DNA of 64,000 nt from Protonemura montana (lineage: Eukaryota > Arthropoda > Insecta > Plecoptera > Nemouridae), in assembly GCA_947568835.1 (NCBI GenBank), contig OX387606.1, positions 23,429,225 through 23,493,224 on the forward strand, in the 5' to 3' direction. The position numbers were made by a program, and so were the translations under genes. A model generated the notes under the pieces. It saw nothing but the letters and a program-made list of their open reading frames with translations. It was not told where the DNA came from and searched no databases. Of this stretch, positions 11,501 to 23,545 are shown piece by piece; position 1 is the stretch's first letter; every line of letters begins with the position of its first letter.

Positions 11501-14500
11501 TAGCGCGGCAGTCGTTAATTTCCTTTTCCCCCCACGTTCCCCCTCGTTCCCCCTTGGTTCCCCTTACATATCCTTGATGACAGAAAGCAAGTTATGAACA
11601 GAAAAATACACAGCGCCCGAGACCGGAGCATCTTCGGCACGGCGGAAACAGCCGCTTAAACCCGAGGAGTAACGCGCAATAAAAGGTATATAGGTGCAAT
11701 AAAGGTAAATCAGCGTTAAACCGTATTTCACTTCTATCTTTTTACTCTTGCTCGAGCTGCAATTCCCATCTCAGCAAATAAATTCTTCTTTAAGAATTGT
11801 CATTTTTTTCCTTTGCCCCGACATAAATAATAACCCTGGCAAGTTTGCGCTGCGTTGTTTCTGTTGGGGTTCAAGACAGAGCGTCGCAGAGTGCCAGCAT
11901 GAGAGCCGAGTTCACGTTCGTGGCCAAGCAGAAACGACGCCATCAGGCTCTGATTTGCATTCATTTTAATTCCCGAATCCATAATCAAAGCCGGCGACTG
12001 CTCGACTCGTGATTTCGATTGTGTATTCAGGCTTGGCGATTCAGTCGCCAGGCCAGACCGCGGGGCTCGAAATGAATTACATCTTCCAGTGAAAGCCGCG
12101 ATCAGAACGAGAATAACGTCGTCCGATTTGAAATCGCTTTGTCTTCTTCCGTGTCTTTGATTGTGAAGCTCTTGTCTCAGAGGCGCCTCCCATGTCGTCG
12201 CCTGCGTCGAGGACCGGTCCACGAAATCGGTTTTAATTTAACTAAGTTAGCTGACATATCTTGCCGCTGCACAAGTCACAGGGGAGGTGTTTTCTTATGC
12301 CATTATGGAGCGCGAGTAGCTAAATCTACCGAGCCATTATAGCGTGATGGCTTAGCGGCGGATCAAGGTATCCTTGTGGGCGTAATGTGGATTATGTAAA
12401 TGTTAATACAAGTACTTTACGCAAAGCGCTTTATTTGAAGATATAAAGTCTGGAGCGGGGCGACGTCGAGGTAATCACTTTTCAAATAATCATTTCTTGC
12501 TTAGGCAAGCGTCACCGGTTCATTTAAATTTCTTCCCGTCTTCGTTCCGGCTTCGGTGACGTCGTCAGCTCGAGGGTAAACCTGCCTCGATGTCCCAGCG
12601 GCTCTCGACCGCGGTCTTCAGATCAGAGTCTCTCTTGGATTGTCTAAGTACAATAGCTGCAGCGCTACCGGCGAGTCGAGCTCGAACTAATGCGCGCTGA
12701 CATCGCCGACTGAGCTGCAGATTACTCTCAGGATTGTTCTCCGTAAATCACGAAAACTCGCCAAGAGAGAAAATTGGGAAAAATGTTTCAATAGTATCTC
12801 CCATTTGTTTGGGGTGGGGAGGGGGGGATAGGGAGGGGGAGGCGTTGTAACGGGTTTCCTCTCAGCTCCCACCCGAGTGCCCCGAGTGCCCGAAGTGAAG
12901 GCCCACGACGAAGACGACGGCGACGTGGGAACCTTATTGTTTTCGAAGAAAAGACGAGCCAGAGTGAGAAATGGTTTTTAATTAATTTTGCCCCAAGTTA
13001 CGGTTATATAAGTTGTTCCTTTTATATATATATAGTACACGCTGTTATGTTTCGAGTTGTGCTAGGGGCAGGATGTAACGACGTCTCCTGTGGATTCCGA
13101 ACTCATTTCGCTGTCCTCCGAACGAGGACTGCGTCGTGGTGACGAGGAGAGGACAGCGCCGAGTATTGAGTTATGTCTTTTGGGTGCGACGACGGCAACC
13201 TGCTGGGATTAATATCAAGCACGGCTTCGACGCATCCTATCACAACGTCGTCGTCGAGGAAATTAATATCTCTGCCCAGCGTGCGGAGCCGCGATATGAC
13301 CCGGGGAAAGAGAAGAATCCATTTTTGATTGGAAAAGGAAGAATGTTTTTATTTAATAAAGGTAGGCACAAAAGAAACTGGGCTCGGGCAGAGATATAAC
13401 GAATTCTTTGATTTCCAATAAACCGTGATTTCGGGCGAATCTAAATCTGGATTTGCATGTTTTGCGAGCAGAACGCCTCTGTCCGCCTCGTCGCCCGGTT
13501 ACGAGTCAAAATATCGCGTCATGCCCCGAAAGACGGCGCGGCGTAAAAGCTAATGGGGTGTGATTTGTTTCATTAGCTGCGGCGAGTGTCAATAACGTCG
13601 AGCGCGACACTCGACGTAGACAGCGCCGCCTGGTGGCAGGCGATCCAAGCTCGTCTCATTAATTCGGTTGCCGCGTCCACACACCGCAGCGAAAAAAAAC
13701 CGAGCACGTCAAAATGCGAGAGTTTTTCAAATGAATCCGTTTCTTTTCTCAGTGTAGCGGTGCATGGTAGATACCTCGTTCTACCTCGGCACACAATGGG
13801 ATGAATGGAGTTCATATACGAGGAAATATGTTGCCGAATCCATCAATACTAGAACATGGCGTGTTTCTTTTCCTCGCTCTCACAAGATACGATACAGATA
13901 TCTAAATGGAATTTCCACTTTCTTTTGCAGGGCAAGCAAAGGCCGGACTGGCATATTATATCCTAGAGGTATTCCGCACAATTCGTGCTCCCCATATGCT
14001 GAGTGGGATGCGTGAAACTGTTCTCGGTAGCGGCCAAGGTATTGCTTTCGTTGCGCACTTTCGCGTGCTGCAGACGTGGGTCGCTGGCGAAAAGAAATCC
14101 CCGCACCCAAAGTTTGAATAATAAAAAAAGTTTCTTTTATTTCCCTCTTTCCCGCGAACACAGAGAGAAACACGGACAAAAGAAAATGCTAAATCTTTGG
14201 CGTTTATACGAATTCTTATTATAATCAAAACCCATATAGTCAAGTAGAGTCTACTTTGATATCATATCTTTGAAGTCATCTCATATCGTTAGGCAGCACA
14301 AAAACAGACCTTTAAACGAAAAGTATCGCCTTCTGTCTTAGAGAGAACACGAGATTGCTTTCCAGTTCTCACAAGAATATATAAATCTGCAAACTATATT
14401 TCTGCATTCTTTATGAAGCATCCGCTTGGGTCGACAGTGCATCTTAAAACTGCACTTGGCACAAAAGTGCACAGCACTCGCAAGACCATCAAGGAAGCGC

Positions 14501-15995
14501 GGCAGCGGACTTGCGCACCAGCACAGAATTAACTATTCTTTCTTGAGACGTCCAAAACGAATTGGCCGTATTTCTTATACTTTGCCCGAGTTATGCTTCC
14601 CTTGTTCTAAAAGCAGGGGGAAGAGGGGAAGAGGCTAGACAGCGTTGGGTGCATATTCAGGAGGTAGCAGGACTCTGGTTTGTGCGGCAAACGCGTCGCA
14701 ACGTCGATTAGCACGGCAACTTGGCGGCGTCCCGACGCCCGAGCCAAGCGGACGGCGTTAAAGGATTAAAGCCCGGGCTTGTCGCGAGCATTCAAGTTGT
14801 GGGTCACAGTCACCCTTCCCGTTCCCGAGTCTCTTCCGCACCCTACAATACATGCACAGAGTCCCTAATCCTGAATAATGTTGAATGTTAATCTTGTTGC
14901 TAATCTTGACTACACTCTAGATTGAGATGACGACTGCTTCGAGCCGTCAAAGACAAGCTGGGTACTCGTTGCCGGCGGCGATGACTCGGTGAATTTGACA
15001 GTGCACAAACAGAGGATGCCGATCAAGATGAGAGTGCGGATCTAGTGCGAAGATCCGCACGTGAACCATGCGATATTTTCCGGTCAAAAGATGCGACGGA
15101 AATAAAGTTCTATTCCCAAGATCGGATTCGCGGCGTGGTCGCCTTTTTTAAGTTGGAAACTTTGTGTCCCACCCGCAGGTGAGAATCATAATAATATTTC
15201 AGGATAAATGGCTCGGTTATAAAAGTTGTCCCGGACTTATTCTATCGAATCAGCGGGCCATTTTCGGGAGCGCACACGACGTAGGAAATCTCGTTCCGCC
15301 GGAAGTGACGTATGTGACGTCCCACGAGGGCCCTAGAGGAAAATCTGTCAGCTACTAACAACGGGGCAAAACGCCTCGCCTCGTGTCGGCCGGCAAACTT
15401 CGGGTCTGTCGGATTGGCAAAAAGTTGTGCTCGACGCAGTGCTAAGGAGAGGTGCAAAAGATTTTTGTGCAAGTCTGGAGGGCCCTACTTTAACTTTCGG
15501 GTGATTAAGGCGCGGGCGGGGGGGGGGAGAGATGGTGGAGGGTGAGAGAGTTAGTGCCCACATATAAAACTAGAGGCGTACGTTTCATCGTGCCCTTAAG
15601 ATAAACTCAAACTTTGTCTTTCGAAGGGAAGCGGGCGCCTGACAAAAGGCAATAGTCATTTACATTTTCATCTGTGGAAATTAAGTCGCGTTTGGTAACA
15701 TCGTGATGGCGTGGGAGGCCATCATACCTAGATTATTTTCAAGGCAAATTAAACAAAAGAATCACTCTTGTTCGTGTGCACGACTCCTGTTTTCAAACTC
15801 CTCCTTCAATTTGTAACCGACATTGCTAATTTAGTCTGCGCGTTCTTCGGAGAGCAAAGATATTGTTATACCCGAGATATTGCTGTCACTAATTTGCCAA
15901 GAATTGTATCTCATGTAAAATACACCCAATGTTATAATGGGTAGTTAGCACTTCACCGCTTGTTCGTCAGGAAGAAAGTTTACTAAATTTATATT
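8546..15995. other. long intergenic stretch, no gene recognised
   Basis: CpG-rich, mostly non-repetitive DNA, especially 10-15.5 kb. Isolated splice-like sites exist, for example a strong pyrimidine tract plus AG at about 13930. No chain of phase-compatible exons was found. A poly-G/A tract lies near 15516. Regulatory DNA or untranslated transcripts cannot be excluded. Confidence 0.5.
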
Positions 15996-16420
15996 TAATT
16001 GTGGTTTTTAGCGACGCACTGTTTTGACATCTAGCCATGCGGCACTGGTCTAATGGCGTCGGTGAATGAGTGGATGATGATGAGGATGATGATGAACCCA
16101 ACTTAGCTCAGAATGGAGGAGCGGAAACCCGGTGCCGGCACGTAGCCTATTCCTGTCGAAGACCAAGGGGACCACTGGCTTAACGTCCCTTCCGAAGGAC
16201 GGTGCAACTCAAACAGCAGGATTCCTCCACAAATCCATGCTGTCGAGAGGTTGATAAGCAAGGCGAATGAAGTTGCTGTACTAACTTTCATCCCTCTAGC
16301 CTCTCTCCCGAACAGAACTGGTCATGTGTATGATGGCCACCCATCCAATACCTGACTCAGCGCAGTGTTGCTTAACTTCGGTGATCTCATGAGAACCGGT
16401 GTTTCCGACACGGCAAACCG
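15996..16420 (-). mobile_element. 5S-rRNA-derived SINE, copy 2 (one 5S unit)
   Basis: Full-length member in the same orientation as copy 1. It has the tail motif GTGGTTTTTAGCGACGCACTG, a GATGATGAGGAT triplet tract, the body, and a single 5S head ending in ACCGGTGTTTCCGACACG. With one head unit it is the basic form of the family. Confidence 0.85.
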
Positions 16421-19314
16421 TTCGGTGGTTTCCTCAAAAACTCTCTTCTATCAATGATACTGTCACTTTGCTAGCAGAAACCCTGACCCTAAGGTCAAGT
16501 AGGCAGGGCAGAGAAGTGGATAGCTACGTAACTGCAACACTTAGTATTTCGGGTCTGCCTTTGTGCTTATAGGTTAAGTCAGAGTCACAGTGCTAATGTT
16601 AAACGTTCTGCTGAGCAAACGAGCCGGCAACACGTGGTAATATGGCGCTTTCTGCCGTTTGTTTTACGCAAAATTTGACAGTTAAATTACGACTCAAAAT
16701 ATCGATACATTTCTATCAGTCGTTGAAATTAGGATCATTGTAGATTATTTTTGAGCTTCTAATCCAGTTTCAATGCGAGAAATAACAAAATAAAATGTCT
16801 TAAATGTCAAAAAGGCTATGAAATAATATTCCCGTTGTTGGTATGTTAGCCAATCGTTCGGCTGGGACTCCGACTCAACCTACAAACCCAATAAATCCAT
16901 TGCTTCGATATAGAATATTGGTACTTATATGGCTTTCCGAATGAAAGTAATTGCCAATTAAGTACTTACCCTGTGTGGGAGACAAACATTTGAGAGGGAG
17001 TTTGCTCCGCTGCGTCCACGTGCACTTATTGGTGGGGTGCGCGATTCTTCACCCAGTTCACTTGAACGTCGATAGCGAAGGGTTTCAGACAGACGACAGT
17101 CAGTCTCGAGCTAGTCCCGGCCCTTGAATGCAATCAATTCTGTTCGCAAGGGAACGGAATGCAGAGGTCGAACTGTTGCGACAAGAATGCAATGGTTTCG
17201 TTTCCTTCCTTGGCCTAAAAAAGGTCTAACAAAGCATATTCATTTACCTGTAGCGACCATGGACACGTCGACCGTTCGATCGGTAATGTTGATAGATGCA
17301 CTGCGAGCTAGGTACAATACTAAAAACTAGTTTTTATATGCGAGGGGGAATGTCCTCGTATCCTCAGGTGACTTTGACATTCAAAGATACTTTTAAAACA
17401 GTCTAAAACGTAGACTTCATTGGGATCAAAGAGGCTTGAATCGCGTTCTTTTTTAGCAAAAATAGTATTGGCTCTGAAAATTGAACATGCTTTTTTTTGT
17501 GAACTTTCGGGCGATATTAAAAATTAATGTAGGTACTCAGTAGGTAAAGGTCAGGTGGCAAACCATTATTATCAAACAATTGTGTACAGGGTCTATGTTT
17601 TTTCAGTCAATTAGAAGTTGTTAAACATTTATTACGTCCATATCTCGTCTTATCACATTCAGACTTTACACAACCAACGCCCATTTCTTGTGTAGGTATC
17701 AAAAGTCTAAAATATCAAAAGTCTTTGAGGTTAAAGTAGTTCCATAGCAGGAAGTAGGTGCAACAAATACCCACTGAGTACAGGAAAACACGACCACGAA
17801 ACAAGTTCTCGTCACTGCGCTCACGTCTAAGATGTTATCAAATTAACACCCATTCATTTCCCGACACACTAAATATCATTTGCAAGCAACGCTGCATGCT
17901 ATCTAGCGAACTTTTTTACTTTGCGGCGATGACTAATGGGTCACTTTACTTCAAGAAGAGATAGGAGCTCGGTACTTGCAATGTACAGCACAGCGACCGA
18001 GGGAAAAGTTTCATAATCATAAATCTATTGCAGTCGTGCATTACTTTCTCCTGTGGTCATTCCCTAGTACCCGTGCAGCCAGTAAGTACACAGCATTATG
18101 CTAAACACAATACTTTGAAAAAGTCGCCAGGAATTCCATCCCCTACAGCACGCGGTAGTCGGATTATTAAAGTCGAACTACTAGAACGAAACGTACGCAG
18201 CGAAATGTTGCAGCGAGTTCACCAGCGAGTTACGCATTAAAGCGTGAACAATTATTACAAAAGAAGTGGGACCTAGAGGAGCAATTTTGGGCCTGGCAGA
18301 GTGTAATTAAAATTGTAATAATTGTACATTGTACGCGAGAGAGTGCGAAAGTCAAGAGAGAGAGAGAAACATCCCACACATAGTTCGCAGCTCTCGGCTC
18401 AGCAGCAAAAGGGATGAAGCGGAAAATATACCCTCGCGAGCTCTGAAACTCTGCAAGTATTTATATACTTTGATGCATTTCGTATTAAATTATAATAAAC
18501 CATGCGGCGGTGGTGGCAGTGGTGATGCGGTGCCGGGGTATTAGACCTCCTGTTCGCGACTGCTAGCTGTTTTATGGCACGACTAGAACACGTTTTGTCG
18601 GAGACAGTTCTGCAACAGATGTCTTCATTAGATTACACTACGACGTCGACGACATTGTGGATAAAAACACTTGCTATAAACGCGCCGAGAGTTCCGCAAC
18701 GGGTGCGCGTCTCCCCGTCCCGTCCCGTCCCGGCCCGGCCCGACCCGGCCAGAGATCCAGCTAAGAGTTATTACCGGGTGACATATAATGATCATAGCGC
18801 CAAGACAAGGCTTGACTGTTGCGATTTACGACCGTCGTCGGTGTCGTGTTCCCCTTTTCTTGCACGCACATGATGGTAAAATATTAATTCGATTGCAACG
18901 AAGGTAGGTCATATAGCTGCGAATGCTAGTGACGCTGACGATGCCGTTAGTATGGTGATGTGCCACGGGTAATGCGGGCTGGAAACAGGGATGTTGCCGC
19001 TCTGTTTCATAATCGGTCTGTTTCGATAATGAAGAGAATACATTACGGTGGCTGTAATGAGCGTTTCCTATCGACACAAAAAGCACTTGTTGGATGTATG
19101 TGCGGTGTAATTACGTACCGTACCTATACAGATAACGACGGCGAGGGTGAGCAATACGGGTGGTGCTCTACTTTCCAGTCTAGCTACTGGTTTAGAGGGT
19201 GGCAGTGGTGTGAATTGGGAGGATAGGACCTGGTGCAGATATTTTTCTAAGGGGACCAATGACATATTAAATCCGTAGGCACATGCCTGTATTGATTTTG
19301 TGTATTGAATTGAT
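16421..19314. other. intergenic, no gene recognised
   Basis: No conserved coding signal. A C/G-rich run of CCCGTCCCGTCCCGGCC type lies near 18715-18750, and a GA-rich tract near 18350. Confidence 0.5.
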
Positions 19315-19835
19315 TGATTTGTGGTGTTTAACGACGCACTGTTTTGACATCTGGCCATGCGGCACTGGTCTAATGGCGTCGGTGAATGAGTGGATGATGA
19401 TGATGATGATGAACCTAATCTAGCCTAGAAGGGAGGAGGGGAAACCCGATACCGGCACGTAGCCTACTCCTGTCGAACAGCACCAAGGGGACCACCGGCT
19501 TAACGTCCCTTCCGAAGGACGGTACAATACGAACAACAGGATTCCTCCACAAATCCATGCTGTTGAGAGGTTGATAAGCAAGGCGAATGAAGTTGCTGTA
19601 CTAACTTTCATCCCTCCAACCTCTCTCCCGAACAGAACTGGTCATGTGTATAATGGTTACCCATCCAATACCTGACCCAGCGCATTGTTGCTTAACTTTT
19701 ATCCCTCAACCTCTCTCCCGAACAGAACTAGTCATGTGTATGATGGTCAACCAACACCTGACCCAGCGCAGTGTTGCTTAACTTCGGTGATCTCACGAGA
19801 ACCGGTATTTCCAGCACGCCAAACCGTTCTGTATC
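19315..19835 (-). mobile_element. 5S-rRNA-derived SINE, copy 3 (two 5S units)
   Basis: Same structure as copies 1 and 2, with two head units joined about 90 bp apart. The element ends in CCGGTATTTCCAGCACGCC, the start of the 5S-like head on the minus strand. Confidence 0.85.
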
Positions 19836-20187
19836 AGTGAATTCCAGGGATGAGTAACACATATTTTGGGATTTGAAAATTAGCACATTCAAAACCAAGG
19901 TATCTGTAAAACAACTTTTCTCCTCTTCTCAAAAAAGGCAAAGTTGTAAAAATAAATGTATATATTTATATCGATATATTTTCTTATACCTATAAGTAAT
20001 ATTAGATAATATTAAAAATAACATTTTTAATTAATAAGAGTCAACAGTGTCGATATTGGTAACTAGTTTTGGTTTCATTGTCATGTGCAAGGAATGTTCC
20101 ATTCAATAAATCATGATAATAATACTATGTTCAGCTAGTTTTTTAATTGATTTTTTGGATAAGACTTTCCAAGCTTTCAGGCCTGCG
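19836..20187. other. RMDN1 3' flank
   Basis: AT-rich sequence downstream of the RMDN1 stop codon. No clear gene or repeat; it probably includes the 3' UTR. Confidence 0.5.
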
Positions 20188-22451
20188 TCATGGTTTAACA
20201 GTCTTCAGCAGCTCTTGGGCCTCCTTTTTGTCCTGGAAATGAAATGCAAGACGAGTAAGTCAATGACATTTTGCAAACCTGAAGCAAGTGAAGTTGGGCA
20301 ACGCTCGTAAAAATAGAAAATAGTTTTCAGCGCAAGGTTTCAATCAAAAGCACGTTTTTTACGATATAGAAAAATGAAACGATTTTGTCTGAACTCATCG
20401 AGTTCATTGATCCATTCATTCATTCATTGATCTAGACTCAAATTTTCAACGGAGATTAGCACAAGAAAATTATTAACAGCTACAACATTTTTTTTTTGTG
20501 TGGCAGCAAAGTGTCAATGCACTTTGCATTTTTTTTTTTTTCAGTTATCATTTTTCTCAAAATTGATTAAAATATAAGAAAATCGGTAGAAACAATTTGA
20601 CTTTTAAGCAGAAATTAAGCCCCAGTTTGACTCGATGTTGGTAAAATCTGGCATCAAGTTGGTTGTCAAGCTAAAACGCTCCAAGCGTTTGCAATCGCCT
20701 AAGTGAGCTCAAATCAACGCGCTGCCCTAGTTTCCACGGCAACTCCATGGCTAGCAAAAGGCTGCTTATTCTGCAGTTTACCCACCTGGTGGTCTTCATC
20801 AGTACGTGCCGGTCGTGCGATTGTCTGCTCCAGGAATACACGAGCCTTGTCCGGGTCACCTAGCCGCAGGTACGTCTTGCCCAGCATCAACAGGTTGCGG
20901 CTGTCATTCAGTAAATTAATCAATAGTGGCATTCGTGCGTGGCAACATTTTTTAGAAATAAGAGAGTAATAACATTCAAATGAGATACAAAAAAACCTTG
21001 TCGAAATTCAACTATTAAAACAAAAGAGTTGTTAACTATGATTGTTTTTAGACATGTGGTTCTTTTGTTATCGGAAAATTGTCAGGACTGCTCTCACCCT
21101 TGAAAAAGTAACAGGTACAAGTTACAAAACGTCTGTAAATTCTGTTGTTCTTTACTTAGCATTCGGAACCCAGTTGAAAAAGTTTTTGCTAAGTTATTAA
21201 CTAGATTGCAATATGGATGTTGATTTCTTTTAGGAAATTGAAAAGCTTATCAATCTGTTCGAGATCATCTCCAATGTCTCTGTATTTCGAAGTGGCGTAC
21301 TTCAAAACCTCGTTACATGCGTCACACCTGGGTGAGATTTTGTCCATGAAAGATAAAAGGTAGTGTGTAGCAAGTGAACCACTGTGCCTGGGTTGTAGCT
21401 CGTACCTATAAAAGTTTGGTTCTACTTCTTCAGCTCGGAGGAAATATTGGAGCGCTTCTTCGAACGAAGAGGTGGGTGGAGCTGCGAAAAGAGCCGCCGC
21501 AATCTTCCGCTGGTACCACGGTAATTCGGCTACGGCAAAGCACCTACAAGCGAAACTTGTTAGGTTTTGCTTCGATTAAAATACAGTTGGATATATCATA
21601 GCCGGGTTTGTAACTCCGTGCTTACCACGCTCCCAGAATGTAAAGCGATGTACCGTCGCTGGGGTTCAGCTCTGTGGCCAACTAAAGCAGAATAAGTATA
21701 AGGAACAAAATGAGCAAATGGAGACATTGGCTCTAAAAAACAAAAAATACTGTTTAAAATTAATAAGCTAACTCACAATCATGTGCTCTTTGAATTTCAG
21801 TGACTGGTTCAACCGGGCTTTGATTCCGTCAAGAGCTGCGTTCTCGTCGAGAAGCAAAGCATACCACTTCTGAACTGCAAAGTTTTTGTCATCTGCTGCC
21901 ATCGCTCGCTTTGCAATTTCAAACGCACTGCGAATGTTCTCCTTTCGCTTGTTTGATTTGTCAGTCTTGGCATCGTTGTAAATGGCTCGGCAAATGCGCC
22001 ACAGAATTTCGGCATTGTCAGAGTCCTGCATTCACACACAATGATTTTAGTGGCTGATTAACAACTTCATCAATAAAAGTAAATCAGTCCAATCAACTTG
22101 GACTCATACCTGTGAGCTTTTCAGAACATCAAGAATTTCTGCAAACTTATTTTGATTAAAGAGATCATCAGCTTCAATCAACAGAGAACCAATGTCATTT
22201 GTAATGACTTCCTCCATCTTCTTTCGACACTCGGCAACTGACGGTGAATGCTGTTGCAGAAAATAATATGCAGCAAACGAGAGCAAAGCTGTATGGAACC
22301 GTATCCAATGTGAATCTGGAACTTTTGCATTCAAGGCAGTTGCACTGTTGAATGTGCCACTTCTGTCCAATCTCGGCAACACTTTTTTTGGCAATAGCCT
22401 GGGAACAACAAACCCACTCCTACACAACGATGATACACAACTCCGAAACAT
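20188..22451 (-). CDS. RMDN1: Regulator of microtubule dynamics protein 1 (TPR-like)
   Basis: The translated product matches RMDN1/FAM82B, a TPR-like protein associated with mitochondria and microtubules. Six coding exons: 22110-22451, 21777-22025, 21626-21681, 21406-21543, 20786-20900 and 20188-20232. All have GT-AG borders and matching phases, giving 314 aa, the length I recall for vertebrate RMDN1. The N-terminus is Arg-rich and presequence-like (MFRSCVSSLCRSGF), followed by a hydrophobic LLSFAAYYFL segment. Diagnostic stretches are LLIEADDLFNQNKFAEIL, WRICRAIYNDAK, PWYQRKIAAALFAAPP, NFYS/RNLLMLGKTYLRL, and a terminal EAQELLKTVKP. Introns are short (82-95 bp) except introns 4 and 5; intron 4 holds a repeat. 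THOC5 ends about 1.1 kb upstream on the same strand. No defect was seen. Confidence 0.95.
21040..21225 (+). repeat. Foldback-family arm in RMDN1 intron 4
   Basis: Contains the family signature GTCAGGACTGCTCTCACCC, then AAGTAACAGGTACAAGTTAC and CACTTAGCATTC-like sequence. Copies lie near 27.1, 31.9, 43.1, 50.9, 61.7 and 63.6 kb. Confidence 0.8.
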
Positions 22452-23545
22452 ATGGTTTTCTTATCACTTTATCTGCTTGCTTGAATTAATCAATCGGACT
22501 TCGACTGCAAGAGGTCAGTCGATAAAAAAAATGTGTTCTGTGCTAGGTTTTCCTTACTTTTGACCTATCTGGTCTAAAACTAACCACACTTTTCTGAAGA
22601 TTTCTAGGTTTTTTGACAAACTTCAGTTCTTCACAACCCACATTCACAAATTGCAGTGAAAACAGATGCAGTTTAGGTTCTTAGACAACAAAAATGTTTC
22701 ACTACATCCGATATATCAATTGTGATTTGTGCAGTTTCACTCTATACCACACAATTTGGTATCTCAGGCTTAGAGAGGACAGCTACCACTCCTCTCATCT
22801 TTGCTACTCTCTATCTTTGTCCTTGTAGCTTAAAACATGGACTTTAATTTATAAAACCCTGAATTATTCCATCTTGTGATTGGCACATGACATCATAAAA
22901 ATAATTGTGCACATTGATCACAGTACTTTAATGTCAACATTATTATCTAATGCCTCAACGCTAATACTTATGGCAAATTAGAAATGAATGACAGGGATTT
23001 TCTAAAGCCCTCGAGAAAGAAATGGCAACCCATTGACAACCAGGTAGTAATAAGATCTTTGATCAAAATGAAGTGCAAATTGCTGCCATCTTTGTATTGG
23101 CAGCAAAATAATCAACTTTTCTTCAGTATGATCAAGTAACTACAAATCGTATCAAATTTCCATTTACCCACTGTGCTCGTAATTTTTCTCGTTAGGCTCC
23201 CTTGCAAGGTAAGTAAAGGAATGATGGATGGAAATTAGAGAATCAAACTAGGTCGATAAAACAATACAGAGGAATGTTGCAGGACACACACATTTTAATT
23301 TGAGACAAATGAGTTGCAGTGCTGACCATTTGCACAGATTAAGCAAAATATGAAAACCAAATTAGTAAGCTAATTAGTTGACACATTTACAAATGAAAAA
23401 AAAGACAGAAAGCAAAGTTTTTGCATAATCTTCTTATTCTTCCTATGTAGTGTTGTTGTTGCTAAAATTGATTACTAAGTTTCAATCAATCAAACATCAA
23501 ATCTGCTTCCAAGAGCATTGCAGCTCGATAAGAGCCGCAAGATAT
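22452..23545. other. RMDN1-THOC5 intergenic space
   Basis: About 1.1 kb of AT-rich single-copy DNA. It should include the RMDN1 promoter and the THOC5 3' UTR. No other gene was seen. Confidence 0.6.

Noticed and set aside
13880-14243. Possible exon after a strong acceptor-like site near 13930
   Set aside because: No phase-compatible partner exon and no recognisable protein; kept only as unassigned.
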